Shown piece by piece: positions 9,980 to 19,079 of a DNA stretch of 64,000 bases (position 1 is its first letter; each line of letters starts with the position of its first letter). The DNA is taken from positions 744,001 through 808,000 of the forward strand of contig JADJPU010000001.1 in assembly GCA_016713115.1 (NCBI GenBank). Direction: 5' to 3'. A program made the translations under genes and the position numbers. Below the pieces are notes generated by a model, which was not told the origin of the DNA, made no database searches, and was given only the letters and a program-made list of their open reading frames with translations. Source of the DNA: Cellvibrionales bacterium. GTDB taxonomy: Bacteria > Pseudomonadota > Gammaproteobacteria > Pseudomonadales > UBA7239.

Positions 9980-10021
9980 CTTGAACCAACTGCGATTAGC
10001 AGTTGTTTTTAGCAGCCGTTC

Positions 10022-11431
10022 TTAACAACTGTAATACATCTCGAACTCAACAGGGTGCGTGGTCATACGCAGCTTGGTGACTTCTTCCATTTTCAGCGCG
10101 ATATACGCGTCGATCATGTCGTTATCGAATACGCCGCCAGCCGTCAAGAACTCGCGATCCTTATCGAGTGACTCCAACGCCATTTCGAGGCTAGAGCACA
10201 CGGTTGGGATTTCTGCCGCTTCTTCTGGCTCCAAGTCGTACAAATCTTTGTCCGCCGCATCACCAGGATGGATTTTGTTTTTGATGCCATCCAAGCCCGC
10301 CATCAACAGTGCTGCAAAGCACAGGTATGGGTTGGCAGTTGGGTCTGGGAAGCGCGTTTCGATACGGCGCGCTTTTTCGCTGTTTACCCAGGGGATACGG
10401 ATAGAAGCAGAACGGTTGCGCGCAGAGTAGGCCAACATAACTGGCGCTTCAAAGCCGGGAACCAGTCGTTTGTACGAGTTGGTGCCAGGGTTACAGAACG
10501 CATTCAAGGCTTTAGCGTGCTTGATGATACCGCCCACATAGAACAGTGCCGTTTCGCTCAAGCCGGCATAGGCATCGCCAGCAAAGATGTTTTTGCCTTT
10601 GGCAGTGATGGACTGGTGCACATGCATACCGGAACCGTTGTCGCCCACGATAGGCTTAGGCATGAAAGTGGCTGTTTTGCCGTAAGCGTGCGCCACATTG
10701 TGTACGCAGTACTTCAGGATTTGCACTTCGTCCGCTTTTTTCACCAGCGTGTTGCCGCCGACGCCGATTTCGCACTGACCGGCAGTGGCTACTTCGTGGT
10801 GATGCACTTCCAGCACCAAGCCCATTTGCTCCATGGCGTTGCACATGGCGCCGCGCACTTCGTGCAAAGAATCAACCGGTGGCACGGGGAAATAACCGCC
10901 TTTCACACCTGGGCGGTGGCCGATGTTGCCGCTTTCGAAGCTGTGATCAGAAGACCAAGCGGCTTCTTCCGAGCCGATTTTGACGCTGCAGCCGGACATA
11001 TCGACTTTCCACTTCACATCGTCAAATACAAAGAACTCTGGCTCTGGGCCCATCGTCGCGAATGAGTCCGCACCATAGATGGTCTTCAAATAATCTTCAG
11101 CGCGTTGCGCGACCGAGCGTGGATCGCGGTTGTAGCCCTGCATAGTGGCTGGCTCAACAATCGAGCAGCGCAAGATAACGGTAGGCTCTTCAAAGAAAGG
11201 GTCCAGCACCGCTGTGCTGTCGTCTGGCATCAAAATCATGTCGGATTCGTTGATGCCTTTCCAGCCGGCGATAGAAGAGCCGTCGAACATTTTGCCGTTG
11301 GTAAACAGGCTGGCATCCTCACCCTTGGCAGGATAAGTCACATGCTGTTCTTTGCCTTTGGTGTCTGTGAAACGGAAATCAATCCACTTCACATCATGAT
11401 CTTTGATCAGTTTCAGGGTTTTCTCTGACAT
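10022..11431 (-). CDS. glnA: Type I glutamine synthetase
   Basis: Makes glutamine from glutamate, ammonia and ATP as a cytoplasmic dodecamer. At 469 residues it matches E. coli GlnA. Visible family features are the FTDTKGKEQHVTYP N-terminal beta-grasp, MFDGSSIAGW, the ATP/metal segment GSGMHVHQS, NRSASIRIP, and the adenylylation-site segment DLYDLEPEEA near residue 398. The adenylylatable Tyr marks the GSI-beta type controlled by GlnE. The SD is GGAGAA upstream of the ATG. The upstream region has a sigma-54 box and an NtrC palindrome, and ntrBC lies downstream, so nitrogen control of this gene is well supported. Confidence 0.98.
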   Translation of the reverse strand: MSEKTLKLIKDHDVKWIDFRFTDTKGKEQHVTYPAKGEDASLFTNGKMFDGSSIAGWKGINESDMILMPDDSTAVLDPFFEEPTVILRCSIVEPATMQGYNRDPRSVAQRAEDYLKTIYGADSFATMGPEPEFFVFDDVKWKVDMSGCSVKIGSEEAAWSSDHSFESGNIGHRPGVKGGYFPVPPVDSLHEVRGAMCNAMEQMGLVLEVHHHEVATAGQCEIGVGGNTLVKKADEVQILKYCVHNVAHAYGKTATFMPKPIVGDNGSGMHVHQSITAKGKNIFAGDAYAGLSETALFYVGGIIKHAKALNAFCNPGTNSYKRLVPGFEAPVMLAYSARNRSASIRIPWVNSEKARRIETRFPDPTANPYLCFAALLMAGLDGIKNKIHPGDAADKDLYDLEPEEAAEIPTVCSSLEMALESLDKDREFLTAGGVFDNDMIDAYIALKMEEVTKLRMTTHPVEFEMYYSC

Positions 11432-11511
11432 GGTTTTCTCCGAATGACCGTCGATAGACGGGGTGTAAAAACAGAGTGGTTGGTGCTAATTATTTGAAGC
11501 AAACAACGGGG

Positions 11512-11527
11512 TGCAAAATATATGCCA
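11512..11527 (-). promoter_or_regulatory. Sigma-54 promoter of glnA
   Basis: Read on the minus strand the site is TGGCATATATTTTGCA. It has GG and GC at the -24/-12 spacing of the sigma-54 consensus TGGCAC-N5-TTGCA, with a mismatch only after TGGCA. It lies about 80 bases before the glnA start. Match judged by eye. Confidence 0.75.
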
Positions 11528-11628
11528 TTTGCGCCTCACAAAGAAAGCGCGAGATTGCGTTGGGTTTTGCCACAAAAATGTGCGCCACACTCTTAAATCG
11601 CCCCAAAAATGGGCAGCCACACGCAAAT

Positions 11629-11645
11629 CGCACCACATTAGTGCA
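11629..11645 (-). promoter_or_regulatory. NtrC enhancer site upstream of glnA
   Basis: On the minus strand this reads TGCACTAATGTGGTGCG, an almost perfect NtrC dyad (GCAC...GTGC arms, same spacing as the enteric glnA sites). It is centred about 110 bases upstream of the sigma-54 box, a normal enhancer distance. A second NtrC site of similar quality was not seen. Confidence 0.7.
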
Positions 11646-11680
11646 ACACAAACATCAACGCCGGCTGATCGGCTGCCCTA

Positions 11681-11686
11681 TATAAT
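11681..11686 (+). promoter_or_regulatory. Candidate -10 element for thiI
   Basis: TATAAT lies 28 bases before the thiI ATG. No good -35 hexamer is present at 16-18 bases upstream, and the NtrC site is only 36 bases away. Confidence 0.35.
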
Positions 11687-11713
11687 GCCGCTCCGCCCAC
11701 TCGGATAGCTGCC

Positions 11714-13198
11714 ATGCAGTACACCATCAAGCTGTTCGCTGAAATCACTATCAAAAGCAGGCCGGTGCGTCAGCGCTTGGTGCGCATGCTGCGCGACAAC
11801 CTGCGCACTCTGCTAAAGCCTCTCGACCCCAACGCCGACATCGTGCGCCACTGGGATCATCTCAGCATTCACAGCCAAGCCGACGCTGCCACGCAGGCGC
11901 AGATTGTCGACCTGCTGCAACGCACGCCGGGCATCAGCTACTTTCAGCGCGTGCATGAATTTCCTTTGTATTTGCCTACAGCAGATGAGAACGCTGCGCC
12001 CACGGTCGATTGGGATGGCATCTACCAACACACGCGCCAACTGTATGAACCGCTGCTGGCTGGGAAAACTTTTCGCGTGAGCTGCCGCCGTCACGGTCAA
12101 CACAATTTTATTTCTGCGGATGTCGAACGCTATATCGGCGGCGGCTTGCACCAACACTGCGCCACCGGTGGCGTCAAACTGAAAAATTTTGACATTGATG
12201 TATCCGTAGAAATTCGCGACGAGCGTTTCTATGTGGTCGAGCAAGATTACGCAGGGCTGGGCGGTTTCCCGATGGCTTCACAAGACTCCGTGCTATCGCT
12301 CATCTCCGGTGGTTTTGATTCCACTATTTCCACTTATTTCAGCATGAAGCGCGGCTTGCTCACGCATTTCTGCTTTTTTAATCTCGGTGGCGATGCGCAT
12401 GAAATCGCCGTGAAAGAAATTGCCGTGTATTTGTGGATGAAATACGGCGCTTCGCACCGCGTGAAATTTATCAGCGTGCCGTTTGTCGATGTGGTGCGTG
12501 AAATGCAGGAACGCATCCATCATTCACAAATGGGTGTGATTTTGAAACGCATGATGCTGCGCGCCGCCAGCGAGATTGCCAGAAAACTGGACATACAAGC
12601 ACTGGTGACAGGCGAAGCGGTGGCGCAAGTTTCCAGCCAAACACTGCCCAATCTATCGGTTATTGACCAAGCTACCGATATGCTAGTGCTGCGTCCACTG
12701 GCGATGATGGACAAACCAGACATCATTGATTTATCGCGTAAAATTGGCACCGAAGTGTTCGCTAAAAACATTCCAGAATACTGCGGTGTAATTTCGCAAA
12801 AACCCACCACGCGTGCCAAGGCAGAGCGCATTGCGCGCGAAGAAGACTTTTTTAATTTTGAAGTGTTGCAGCAGGCTATTGCCGACAGTGTTGCCGCCAA
12901 TATTGATGAGATCGCGCAGACAGATAACATCGCTCACGACATCCCCGTGCTGCGCGACGCACCGGCAGGCAGCATTGTGCTAGATATTCGCCACCCCGAT
13001 GAAGAGCAGAAAAAACCGCTGTGTATCACTGGCATTACCGTGCAAACCCTGCCTTTTTATCAGCTGCACAAACGCTACAGCGAACTGGATCCACAACAGC
13101 ACTATCTGCTGTACTGCGAGCGCGGGGTGATGAGCCAATTGCAAGCGCAGTTTCTGTATACCCAGCGCTTTCAACGCATCGCCGTATTCAAACCCTGA
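11714..13198 (+). CDS. thiI: tRNA 4-thiouridine sulfurtransferase ThiI with rhodanese domain
   Basis: Adenylates and thiolates U8 of tRNA and can donate sulfur for thiamine thiazole synthesis. The 494 residues hold an N-terminal ferredoxin-like and THUMP region, then the PP-loop SGGFDS at 198-203. A C-terminal rhodanese domain has the persulfide cysteine in YCERGVMS (Cys468). Length and order match E. coli ThiI (482). The stop overlaps the start of the periplasmic binding protein gene (TGATG), so the two are translationally linked. Confidence 0.96.
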   Translation: MQYTIKLFAEITIKSRPVRQRLVRMLRDNLRTLLKPLDPNADIVRHWDHLSIHSQADAATQAQIVDLLQRTPGISYFQRVHEFPLYLPTADENAAPTVDWDGIYQHTRQLYEPLLAGKTFRVSCRRHGQHNFISADVERYIGGGLHQHCATGGVKLKNFDIDVSVEIRDERFYVVEQDYAGLGGFPMASQDSVLSLISGGFDSTISTYFSMKRGLLTHFCFFNLGGDAHEIAVKEIAVYLWMKYGASHRVKFISVPFVDVVREMQERIHHSQMGVILKRMMLRAASEIARKLDIQALVTGEAVAQVSSQTLPNLSVIDQATDMLVLRPLAMMDKPDIIDLSRKIGTEVFAKNIPEYCGVISQKPTTRAKAERIAREEDFFNFEVLQQAIADSVAANIDEIAQTDNIAHDIPVLRDAPAGSIVLDIRHPDEEQKKPLCITGITVQTLPFYQLHKRYSELDPQQHYLLYCERGVMSQLQAQFLYTQRFQRIAVFKP

Positions 13199-14037
13199 TG
13201 TTTTTTCTGCGCTCACTTTTTGTTTTTCTGCTAATGATCGGCGTTGCTCACAGCGCTGATGCTGATACAGAGAATGAAAAAAAACCGCAGCGCATTGCCT
13301 CTCTCGGCCTGTGTACCGATCAAATTTTATTGATGATGGTAGATGCCTCGCGCATCGCAACCATCAATCATCAAGCGATTGATCCCGTTGCCTCTTACAT
13401 GGCCAAAGCCGCAGGCAATATCCCACTCAACTACGGCTCCGCCGAAGAAATTATTCCACTGCATCCTGATTTAGTGATCAGCACCAATTTCGGTTCGCCG
13501 GATACCGTGCGCATTTTGAAAAAACTGGGCTATCGCGTGGAGCTGATGCCGCTGCCAACCTCTATAGAAGGTATACGCGAGATGCTGCTGCTCGTTGGGC
13601 AATGGTTTGGAGAAACAGAAAAAGCCAAAACTTTAATTGCAGAAATGGATAAAAAAATTACTGACGCACAAGCGCGCAATCAGCACAAACCTTCACCACG
13701 CGCGATTATTTATTCACCTAACGGTTACACCATAGGCAGCAACACGGTAGAGAACGATATTTTGCAAAAAGCGGGCTATCGCAATCTCGCCGCCGAGATG
13801 GGCGTACAGCATTTTCAACAAATATCACTGGAAACTTTGGTTACCACCAAGCCGGACAGAATTCTGATCGACAACTACGCGTACAATCCCAATTCGCTCG
13901 CTTACAGTTACATCAATCATCCGGTGGTGCGTCAGATGATTCCCTTGGAAAACCGCATGTTCGTTCCTTCGCAACTACGCGACTGCGCGGGGCCACAAGT
14001 GGCAGAAGAAATTGCTTGGTTGGCCGATCGCCGATGA
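13198..14037 (+). CDS. Periplasmic substrate-binding protein of a BtuF/FhuD-type ABC importer
   Basis: A 279-residue exported protein. The start is the ATG at 13198 that overlaps the thiI stop; it gives a clean signal peptide (MFFLRSLFVFLLMIGVAHS). The mature part begins with the family motif PQRIASLGLCTDQILLMM, followed by a helical backbone and two alpha/beta lobes (HPDLVIST, KPDRILID). Class III binding proteins of this type capture cobalamin, haem or ferric siderophores; I cannot tell which. Permease and ATPase genes follow with four-base overlaps. No cobalamin riboswitch fits, because there is no leader. Confidence 0.87.
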   Translation: MFFLRSLFVFLLMIGVAHSADADTENEKKPQRIASLGLCTDQILLMMVDASRIATINHQAIDPVASYMAKAAGNIPLNYGSAEEIIPLHPDLVISTNFGSPDTVRILKKLGYRVELMPLPTSIEGIREMLLLVGQWFGETEKAKTLIAEMDKKITDAQARNQHKPSPRAIIYSPNGYTIGSNTVENDILQKAGYRNLAAEMGVQHFQQISLETLVTTKPDRILIDNYAYNPNSLAYSYINHPVVRQMIPLENRMFVPSQLRDCAGPQVAEEIAWLADRR

Positions 14038-15038
14038 AACTCTTGCACACATCACCCGCCACATTAAATCTGTTGCTGATCTCGGCAACCCTGCTGTGTT
14101 TTTTGCTGTCGCTGTGCACAGGCTCTGCGGATGTGTCCGTGGGCAAAGGCGTTGCCGATGCGCTTCACCATGCGACCAGTATGGAGTCGCTGATCGTGAT
14201 GGAATTGCGCCTGCCGCGCGCACTGCTGGCGCTGTTTATCGGCGGCACACTGGGCATGGCGGGCGCGGCACTGCAGGGCATGTTGCGCAACCCCTTGGCA
14301 GAGCCCGGCATTATCGGCGTCTCTAACGGCGCCGCACTGGGCGCAGTGGTGATGTTTTATTTTGGTTTTGCCAGCCTCGGCTGGTTTTTACTGCCGCTGG
14401 GCGGCCTGCTCGGCGCCTGCGTCGCGGTGCTGTGTTTGGTGTTGCTGGTGCCGCATAACAGCAATGTGTTGACGCTGATCCTCGCCGGTATCGCCATCAA
14501 CGCCATCGGCAGCGCACTGATCGCCCTCGCGCTCAACTTTGCCCCCAGCCCCTACGCCATGCAGGAAATTGTCTACTGGCTGCTCGGCTCGGTGACCAAC
14601 CGCAGCCTGCACGATGTGGCCATCGCCCTGCCCTTCATGGCCACAGGCTGGCTAATGATGCTGCGCTGCGGCAGCTTTCTCGACGCGCTCACCTTGGGCG
14701 AAGACACCGCGCAATCGCTAGGTTTCAATGTGCGCCGGCTGCGATGGATCTTGGTCGGCGGGGTGGCGGCAGGTATCGGTGCAGCTGTTTCCGTCAGTGG
14801 CAATATCGGCTTCGTCGGTTTGGTAGTGCCGCATGTATTGCGGCCTTTGGTTGGCTACTCACCCAAGCGCCTGCTGGGTGTGAGCTTCTGGGGCGGCGCC
14901 ATCTTGCTGCTGCTGGCCGACATCACCGTACAACTGCTCTCCCACGGCGGCGAGATGAAGCTGGGCGTGGTCACGGCGCTGGTCGGCGGCCCCTTCTTCC
15001 TCTACTTAATTCTGCGCACGCGGAGCTATTGGTCATGA
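14034..15038 (+). CDS. FecCD/BtuC-type ABC importer permease
   Basis: A 334-residue polytopic membrane protein. The start ATG at 14034 overlaps the previous stop (ATGA). Family motifs include LRLPRALLALFIGGTLGMAG, QGMLRNPLAEPGIIGVSNGA, the GSVTNRS loop, LGFNVRRLR and GNIGFVGLVVPHVLRPLVG, the last being the loop that couples to the ATPase. About ten transmembrane helices are expected and can be followed as hydrophobic blocks. It forms the inner-membrane channel for the binding protein encoded just upstream. Confidence 0.94.
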   Translation: MKLLHTSPATLNLLLISATLLCFLLSLCTGSADVSVGKGVADALHHATSMESLIVMELRLPRALLALFIGGTLGMAGAALQGMLRNPLAEPGIIGVSNGAALGAVVMFYFGFASLGWFLLPLGGLLGACVAVLCLVLLVPHNSNVLTLILAGIAINAIGSALIALALNFAPSPYAMQEIVYWLLGSVTNRSLHDVAIALPFMATGWLMMLRCGSFLDALTLGEDTAQSLGFNVRRLRWILVGGVAAGIGAAVSVSGNIGFVGLVVPHVLRPLVGYSPKRLLGVSFWGGAILLLLADITVQLLSHGGEMKLGVVTALVGGPFFLYLILRTRSYWS

Positions 15039-15832
15039 GCAGCGTGCCTCTGCTGGCAGGTCAGTCATTGGCGTTTGCCATCGACGGCATCGACATCGTG
15101 CGTGACATCCACCTGCAAGTGCGCAGCGGCGAATTGGTGGGCTTGATCGGCCCCAACGGCGCAGGCAAAAGCACCCTGCTGCGCCTGCTGTGCGGTATCG
15201 AATCCGCCACGCAGGGCGAAGTGTTCTGGCAGGGCAGCACGCTCAACTCGCTGTCACTGGAGGCGCGTGCGCGGCATATCGGCTATTTGGCACAGGGCGC
15301 GCGTGCGCAGTGGCCGGTATCGGTGGAGCGCGTGGTGGCGCTGGGGCGTTTACCGCACCGCAGCCTGTGGCATAAAGACAGCGCCGCTGACCAAGCCGCT
15401 ATTGAGCAAGCGCTACAGATGGCGGAAGTGGTCGCCTACCGCCAGCGCATCGCCACCACGCTGTCGGGTGGCGAGCAGACACTGGTGATGCTGGCGCGCA
15501 TTTTTGCCACTCAGCCACAGCTGATTTTTGCCGATGAGCCCGTCGCCGCACTCGACCCCTATCACCAACTGCATGTGATGGAACTGCTGCGCGCCCACGC
15601 CCATGGCAATAATGCAGGCGTAGTGGTATTACACGATTTAAGCCTCGCCGCCCGCTACTGCGACCGCCTGTATTTGCTCACTCACGGCAGCGTTTTCTGC
15701 AGCGGCTCACCCGCCACCGTACTCACGCAAGACAACCTGCGCACGGTTTACGGCATTGACAGCCGCATTGAATGCTCGGCCGAGGGTGTGAGCGTCACCC
15801 CCACGCGAAGGCTGCGCCAAGGTCATCCGTAA
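15035..15832 (+). CDS. ABC importer ATP-binding protein (FecE/BtuD/HmuV type)
   Basis: A 265-residue ATPase. The correct start is the ATG at 15035, overlapping the permease stop by four bases; the longer frame from 14744 only reads through permease sequence. Motifs are Walker A GPNGAGKST, the Q-loop LAQGARAQW, signature LSGGEQ, Walker B LIFADEPVAALD and H-loop VVLHDLSLA. It completes a three-gene cassette (binding protein, permease, ATPase) for a metal chelate, probably coexpressed with thiI. Confidence 0.94.
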   Translation: MSSVPLLAGQSLAFAIDGIDIVRDIHLQVRSGELVGLIGPNGAGKSTLLRLLCGIESATQGEVFWQGSTLNSLSLEARARHIGYLAQGARAQWPVSVERVVALGRLPHRSLWHKDSAADQAAIEQALQMAEVVAYRQRIATTLSGGEQTLVMLARIFATQPQLIFADEPVAALDPYHQLHVMELLRAHAHGNNAGVVVLHDLSLAARYCDRLYLLTHGSVFCSGSPATVLTQDNLRTVYGIDSRIECSAEGVSVTPTRRLRQGHP

Positions 15833-15892
15833 CTGCCATTATCCTTAACACTTTTTTTACAGATGCACCGCTAGAGTGCGCGCCTCTTTTTA

Positions 15893-17617
15893 ATGCTGAA
15901 TCCGAAGTCTTTTATGTACACCGCTCTCACTTTTTACTTATTTTTTGCGTGGTTTTCTGTGGCACCACAGTTGCTGCTACTCGCCACTGGCACCACAGGT
16001 TGGGCAGGACCGCGCGACGCCATCCTGCACAGTCTGACTTGGCTGCTACTGCCCGCGCTATTGCCGCGTCGCAGCTGGGGAATAGTGTTCGGCGCGCTCG
16101 CCATCGCAATGGGCGTGTGTGCATTGATGAAAGTGGGCTACTTCCTGATGTTTCAACAAGAGATGTCGCAAAGTGTCTTTGTATCGATTCTAGAAAGCCC
16201 GCCGGAAGAATCCAAAGAGTTCATGCTGCAATTTTTTCGTTGGTGGATGATCCCCGCTGGCATCGCGTTTTGTGCGCCCGCGTGGTGGGCATATCGCCGC
16301 AGCATGAAAACTGCGCCGATCCGTGCCAACGCGCGATATATCTATATCGCATTGGCTTGCGCCCTCATCATCAAACCTTTCATTCCCGATGGTTTCAATC
16401 AAGACACGCGCAATCGTTTAGGCGACAAATTTTCCACCACTGAACCTTGGGCTACAACACAAAGTTACATCAGCTATTTACAAAATTTGCGCGAATCGGA
16501 TCGCCTGCAATCCAACATGGAAGCCGTTGCCAAAAATGCAACGATACACAGCACCGATGCCACAGACGCGCAAACGTATGTGTTGGTGATTGGCGAATCC
16601 ACCAACCGCAACCGGTTGTCACTGTACGGTTATCCGCGCGACACCAATCCGCGTCTACAAGAAATTCGCCATGAATTATTGGTCTACAACGATGTCGTCG
16701 CCAATATTCCCTACACCATTGAATCACTATCCAGCACACTCACTTTTACGCCACCAGAAAAATACAACGAAGCCTACCGCGCCATGAATGTCATCACGAT
16801 GATGAAAAAAGCGGGCTTCAAAACTTTCTGGATTACCAACCAGCAGACACTGACACACCGCAACACCATGCTGACGGCTTTTGCCAAACTGACCGACGAA
16901 CCCACTTTTTTGAACAACAACCGCCGTCAAAGCGCCAACAGCTATGACGAAGTGGTACTCAAACCGTTTGCAGATGCATTATCGGATAACGCAAAGCGCA
17001 AACTGATTGTGGTTCACCTCATCGGCACTCACTTTGCTTATGAATACCGCTACCCAGATGTGTTCAATATTTTCAGCAACCAACAACCGCTATCGTCGTT
17101 TGCAACCGGCGAAGAACCTGTCCAGATGTACAACGACTATGACAACGCCGTGCGCTACAACGACAACGTCGTGCGCCAACTGATTGACAGCTATCGCGCT
17201 AAAGACCCTTACGGTTTTCTGCTGTATTTTGCAGATCATGGCGAAGAAGTGTTTGATGTGCGTGACTTTAATGGCCGCGACATGAGCAAACCCACCATCG
17301 ACATGTACGATGTGCCTTTTATTGTGTGGCCTGCACCGCGCTGGGCAGCACAACACGATATGAAAGCACTGGAAAATACCGTACACCGCCCATCATCCTT
17401 GTCTTTATTTATGAACGGCTGGTGTACGCTGGCCGCTATTCAATACAAAGAGTGCAACAGTGCTGACAGTGTTTTTAGTGCAGATTTTGTTGCCAAACCG
17501 CGCTGGGTTGGCATACTCAAAGCGCGCCAATCGTATGAAGCACTGAACGAGCACGATAGAAAAATACTGACGGAGCAGCGCGCAACTGCCGCACAAAAAA
17601 CGACCGCTCAGCGGTAG
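15893..17617 (+). CDS. Phosphoethanolamine transferase-like membrane sulfatase-fold enzyme (EptA/CptA family)
   Basis: A 574-residue protein. The N-terminal about 190 residues contain several transmembrane helices, followed by a periplasmic sulfatase-fold domain. The catalytic threonine is Thr237 in VIGESTNRNRLSLYGYPRDT, and later metal-site residues are in HLIGTHFAYEYRYP and LLYFADHGEEVFD. By family it transfers phosphoethanolamine from phosphatidylethanolamine to lipid A, core sugars or another glycan; the acceptor is unknown. Thr-Xaa-Asn-Arg is the usual active-site form. The SD is poor, and the ATG at 15914 is an alternative start. It ends 10 bases into the converging PhyH gene. Confidence 0.87.
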   Translation: MLNPKSFMYTALTFYLFFAWFSVAPQLLLLATGTTGWAGPRDAILHSLTWLLLPALLPRRSWGIVFGALAIAMGVCALMKVGYFLMFQQEMSQSVFVSILESPPEESKEFMLQFFRWWMIPAGIAFCAPAWWAYRRSMKTAPIRANARYIYIALACALIIKPFIPDGFNQDTRNRLGDKFSTTEPWATTQSYISYLQNLRESDRLQSNMEAVAKNATIHSTDATDAQTYVLVIGESTNRNRLSLYGYPRDTNPRLQEIRHELLVYNDVVANIPYTIESLSSTLTFTPPEKYNEAYRAMNVITMMKKAGFKTFWITNQQTLTHRNTMLTAFAKLTDEPTFLNNNRRQSANSYDEVVLKPFADALSDNAKRKLIVVHLIGTHFAYEYRYPDVFNIFSNQQPLSSFATGEEPVQMYNDYDNAVRYNDNVVRQLIDSYRAKDPYGFLLYFADHGEEVFDVRDFNGRDMSKPTIDMYDVPFIVWPAPRWAAQHDMKALENTVHRPSSLSLFMNGWCTLAAIQYKECNSADSVFSADFVAKPRWVGILKARQSYEALNEHDRKILTEQRATAAQKTTAQR

Positions 17618-18306
17618 TCATCGCTGACTGGCGCTTGCTGCTCTTGGTAATCTTTATCAACGTATAAAAACGACATCATGTGCCTGCGCTTACCCGCGTA
17701 AGGCACGGCATGCCAGATGCGCGCATCAAACACGATGAGATCACCCGGTCGCGTAGGTATCTCATCGCAAGGAATTTCTGTGATAGAAAGCCCAACCGTT
17801 TCTTCTGGCGTTTTAATACTTTTCTTTAATAATTTTGCAAAACGATCGGTGTGATGATGGCTGCCAGGGATAGCGCGAAATGCATCTTCACCCGCGTGCA
17901 TTTCATCAAAATACACAATCGCTTTGGCGTTGCGGCAGTTGTAAGGCAAGCCTGTAATATCTGTATGCCAGCGCGTACCGCAATCATAAATATTGCCGTC
18001 GCTGCCCAATAGGCGAAACGGCTCACCGAGCAAACTGCCGATAATGGATGACACCACACTGTCATGCGCCAACGCGTGCAGCAGCGGATGCTTGTCGACA
18101 ATCGCCGGCATGATTTGACGCGGGCGATTGTGGTGCACCACATGCTCCCACGGAATAATCTCTGCCGCCGCTTCAGCAAACACATCATCAAACGCAGCGC
18201 GCAGTTCTTGCACACGGTCTATCAGCAAGCTCGGAAACACCAAATAACCAAAAAGATCGAAACGATTTTTTTGCTGCGGTGTAATCACTAGCGTTTGTTC
18301 AGACAT
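17608..18306 (-). CDS. Phytanoyl-CoA dioxygenase (PhyH) family protein
   Basis: A 232-residue Fe(II)/2-oxoglutarate dioxygenase. The ATG at 18306 is taken; a longer form from 18315 would overlap the upstream stop. The metal ligands are visible as WHTD (His-x-Asp) and the distal His in ARIWHAVPYAG, with the 2-oxoglutarate Arg in GKRRHM. Related proteins hydroxylate small lipids, amino acids or natural products; no substrate can be named. It follows a phosphopantetheinyl transferase gene, with the two reading frames nearly touching, and its 3' end overlaps the converging EptA-like gene by 10 bases. Confidence 0.82.
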   Translation of the reverse strand: MSEQTLVITPQQKNRFDLFGYLVFPSLLIDRVQELRAAFDDVFAEAAAEIIPWEHVVHHNRPRQIMPAIVDKHPLLHALAHDSVVSSIIGSLLGEPFRLLGSDGNIYDCGTRWHTDITGLPYNCRNAKAIVYFDEMHAGEDAFRAIPGSHHHTDRFAKLLKKSIKTPEETVGLSITEIPCDEIPTRPGDLIVFDARIWHAVPYAGKRRHMMSFLYVDKDYQEQQAPVSDDYR

Positions 18307-18311
18307 AAACA

Positions 18312-19079
18312 TCACGACTCATGCATAGCCACGGATTGCAAAGCATTTGAAGCAGGCTCCCACTGCAGAAAACGATAGGCCGGCTCAATAATCTCGGCAT
18401 CAGTGTCGCAGTCCGATTGCTCAATAGCCAGCGCCAAATGATGATCATCATCAAACCTTCCGTGCATAAAATGCCAGCCGGCAGAAGGCAAGGAAAAGAG
18501 CGCCGTTTGTTTTCCGGCTGCGGAAGACGCGAAAGCGATTTCATGCAACGCCGTGCCTGCAATTGTGTTGCCCTGCGCCTTGATAAACGCCTCTTTTAGC
18601 GTCCAGCAGCGAAAAAATTCGCGGCGGCGCAATGCAGTATCAGATATCGACGCTAACGCTTTCTTTTCTTGCGAGTGAAAATATTTCTCAGCAATTTCAT
18701 CGATACGATTCTTGCGCCTTTCACAATCGACATCCACGCCTACGGCTTGTGCTAGCGAAACCGCACAAGCAACCCAGCGCGGCCCGTGGCTCACATTAAA
18801 TGCCAGCGCAGATTTTGGATTGATCAATACCGGCTTACCTGCTGGCGTTTTCTCAAATGCCAGCATCAAGGCATCAACCCCTGTGTAGTGTGCCAAACAA
18901 GCGCGCAACAGTGCGCGTGCAGCCAACCATTCTTTTTGTCGATGCTCGTTGCGCATCGCAGCTAAATAATCTTTTTCTTCTGGTGTGATGTATAAAAATA
19001 AATGCGAAGACAAAACCGCAGGGATAGGCTGCAACCACACATGCACAGCGTTACCGAACAGAGGCTCCACCAACAGCAT
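18312..19079 (-). CDS. 4'-phosphopantetheinyl transferase (Sfp/AcpT type)
   Basis: A 255-residue enzyme that moves 4'-phosphopantetheine from CoA to acyl or peptidyl carrier proteins. The start ATG at 19079 overlaps the corA stop as TAATG, better than the longer frame from 19169. Family motifs are FNVSHGPRWVACAVS, the Mg-binding VGVDVDCERR, and FFRCWTLKEAFIKAQG. The length fits the Sfp class rather than the short AcpS. No polyketide or peptide synthase is in the window, so the carrier protein is probably elsewhere. Confidence 0.9.
   Translation of the reverse strand: MLLVEPLFGNAVHVWLQPIPAVLSSHLFLYITPEEKDYLAAMRNEHRQKEWLAARALLRACLAHYTGVDALMLAFEKTPAGKPVLINPKSALAFNVSHGPRWVACAVSLAQAVGVDVDCERRKNRIDEIAEKYFHSQEKKALASISDTALRRREFFRCWTLKEAFIKAQGNTIAGTALHEIAFASSAAGKQTALFSLPSAGWHFMHGRFDDDHHLALAIEQSDCDTDAEIIEPAYRFLQWEPASNALQSVAMHES

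Noticed and set aside
10268..11065. 265-codon plus-strand ORF opposite glnA
   Set aside because: Antisense shadow of glnA; the glnA motifs and promoter are unambiguous.
14744..15034. N-terminal extension of the ABC ATPase frame
   Set aside because: These codons overlap the permease gene in another frame; the ATPase fold begins at the ATG at 15035 that overlaps the permease stop.
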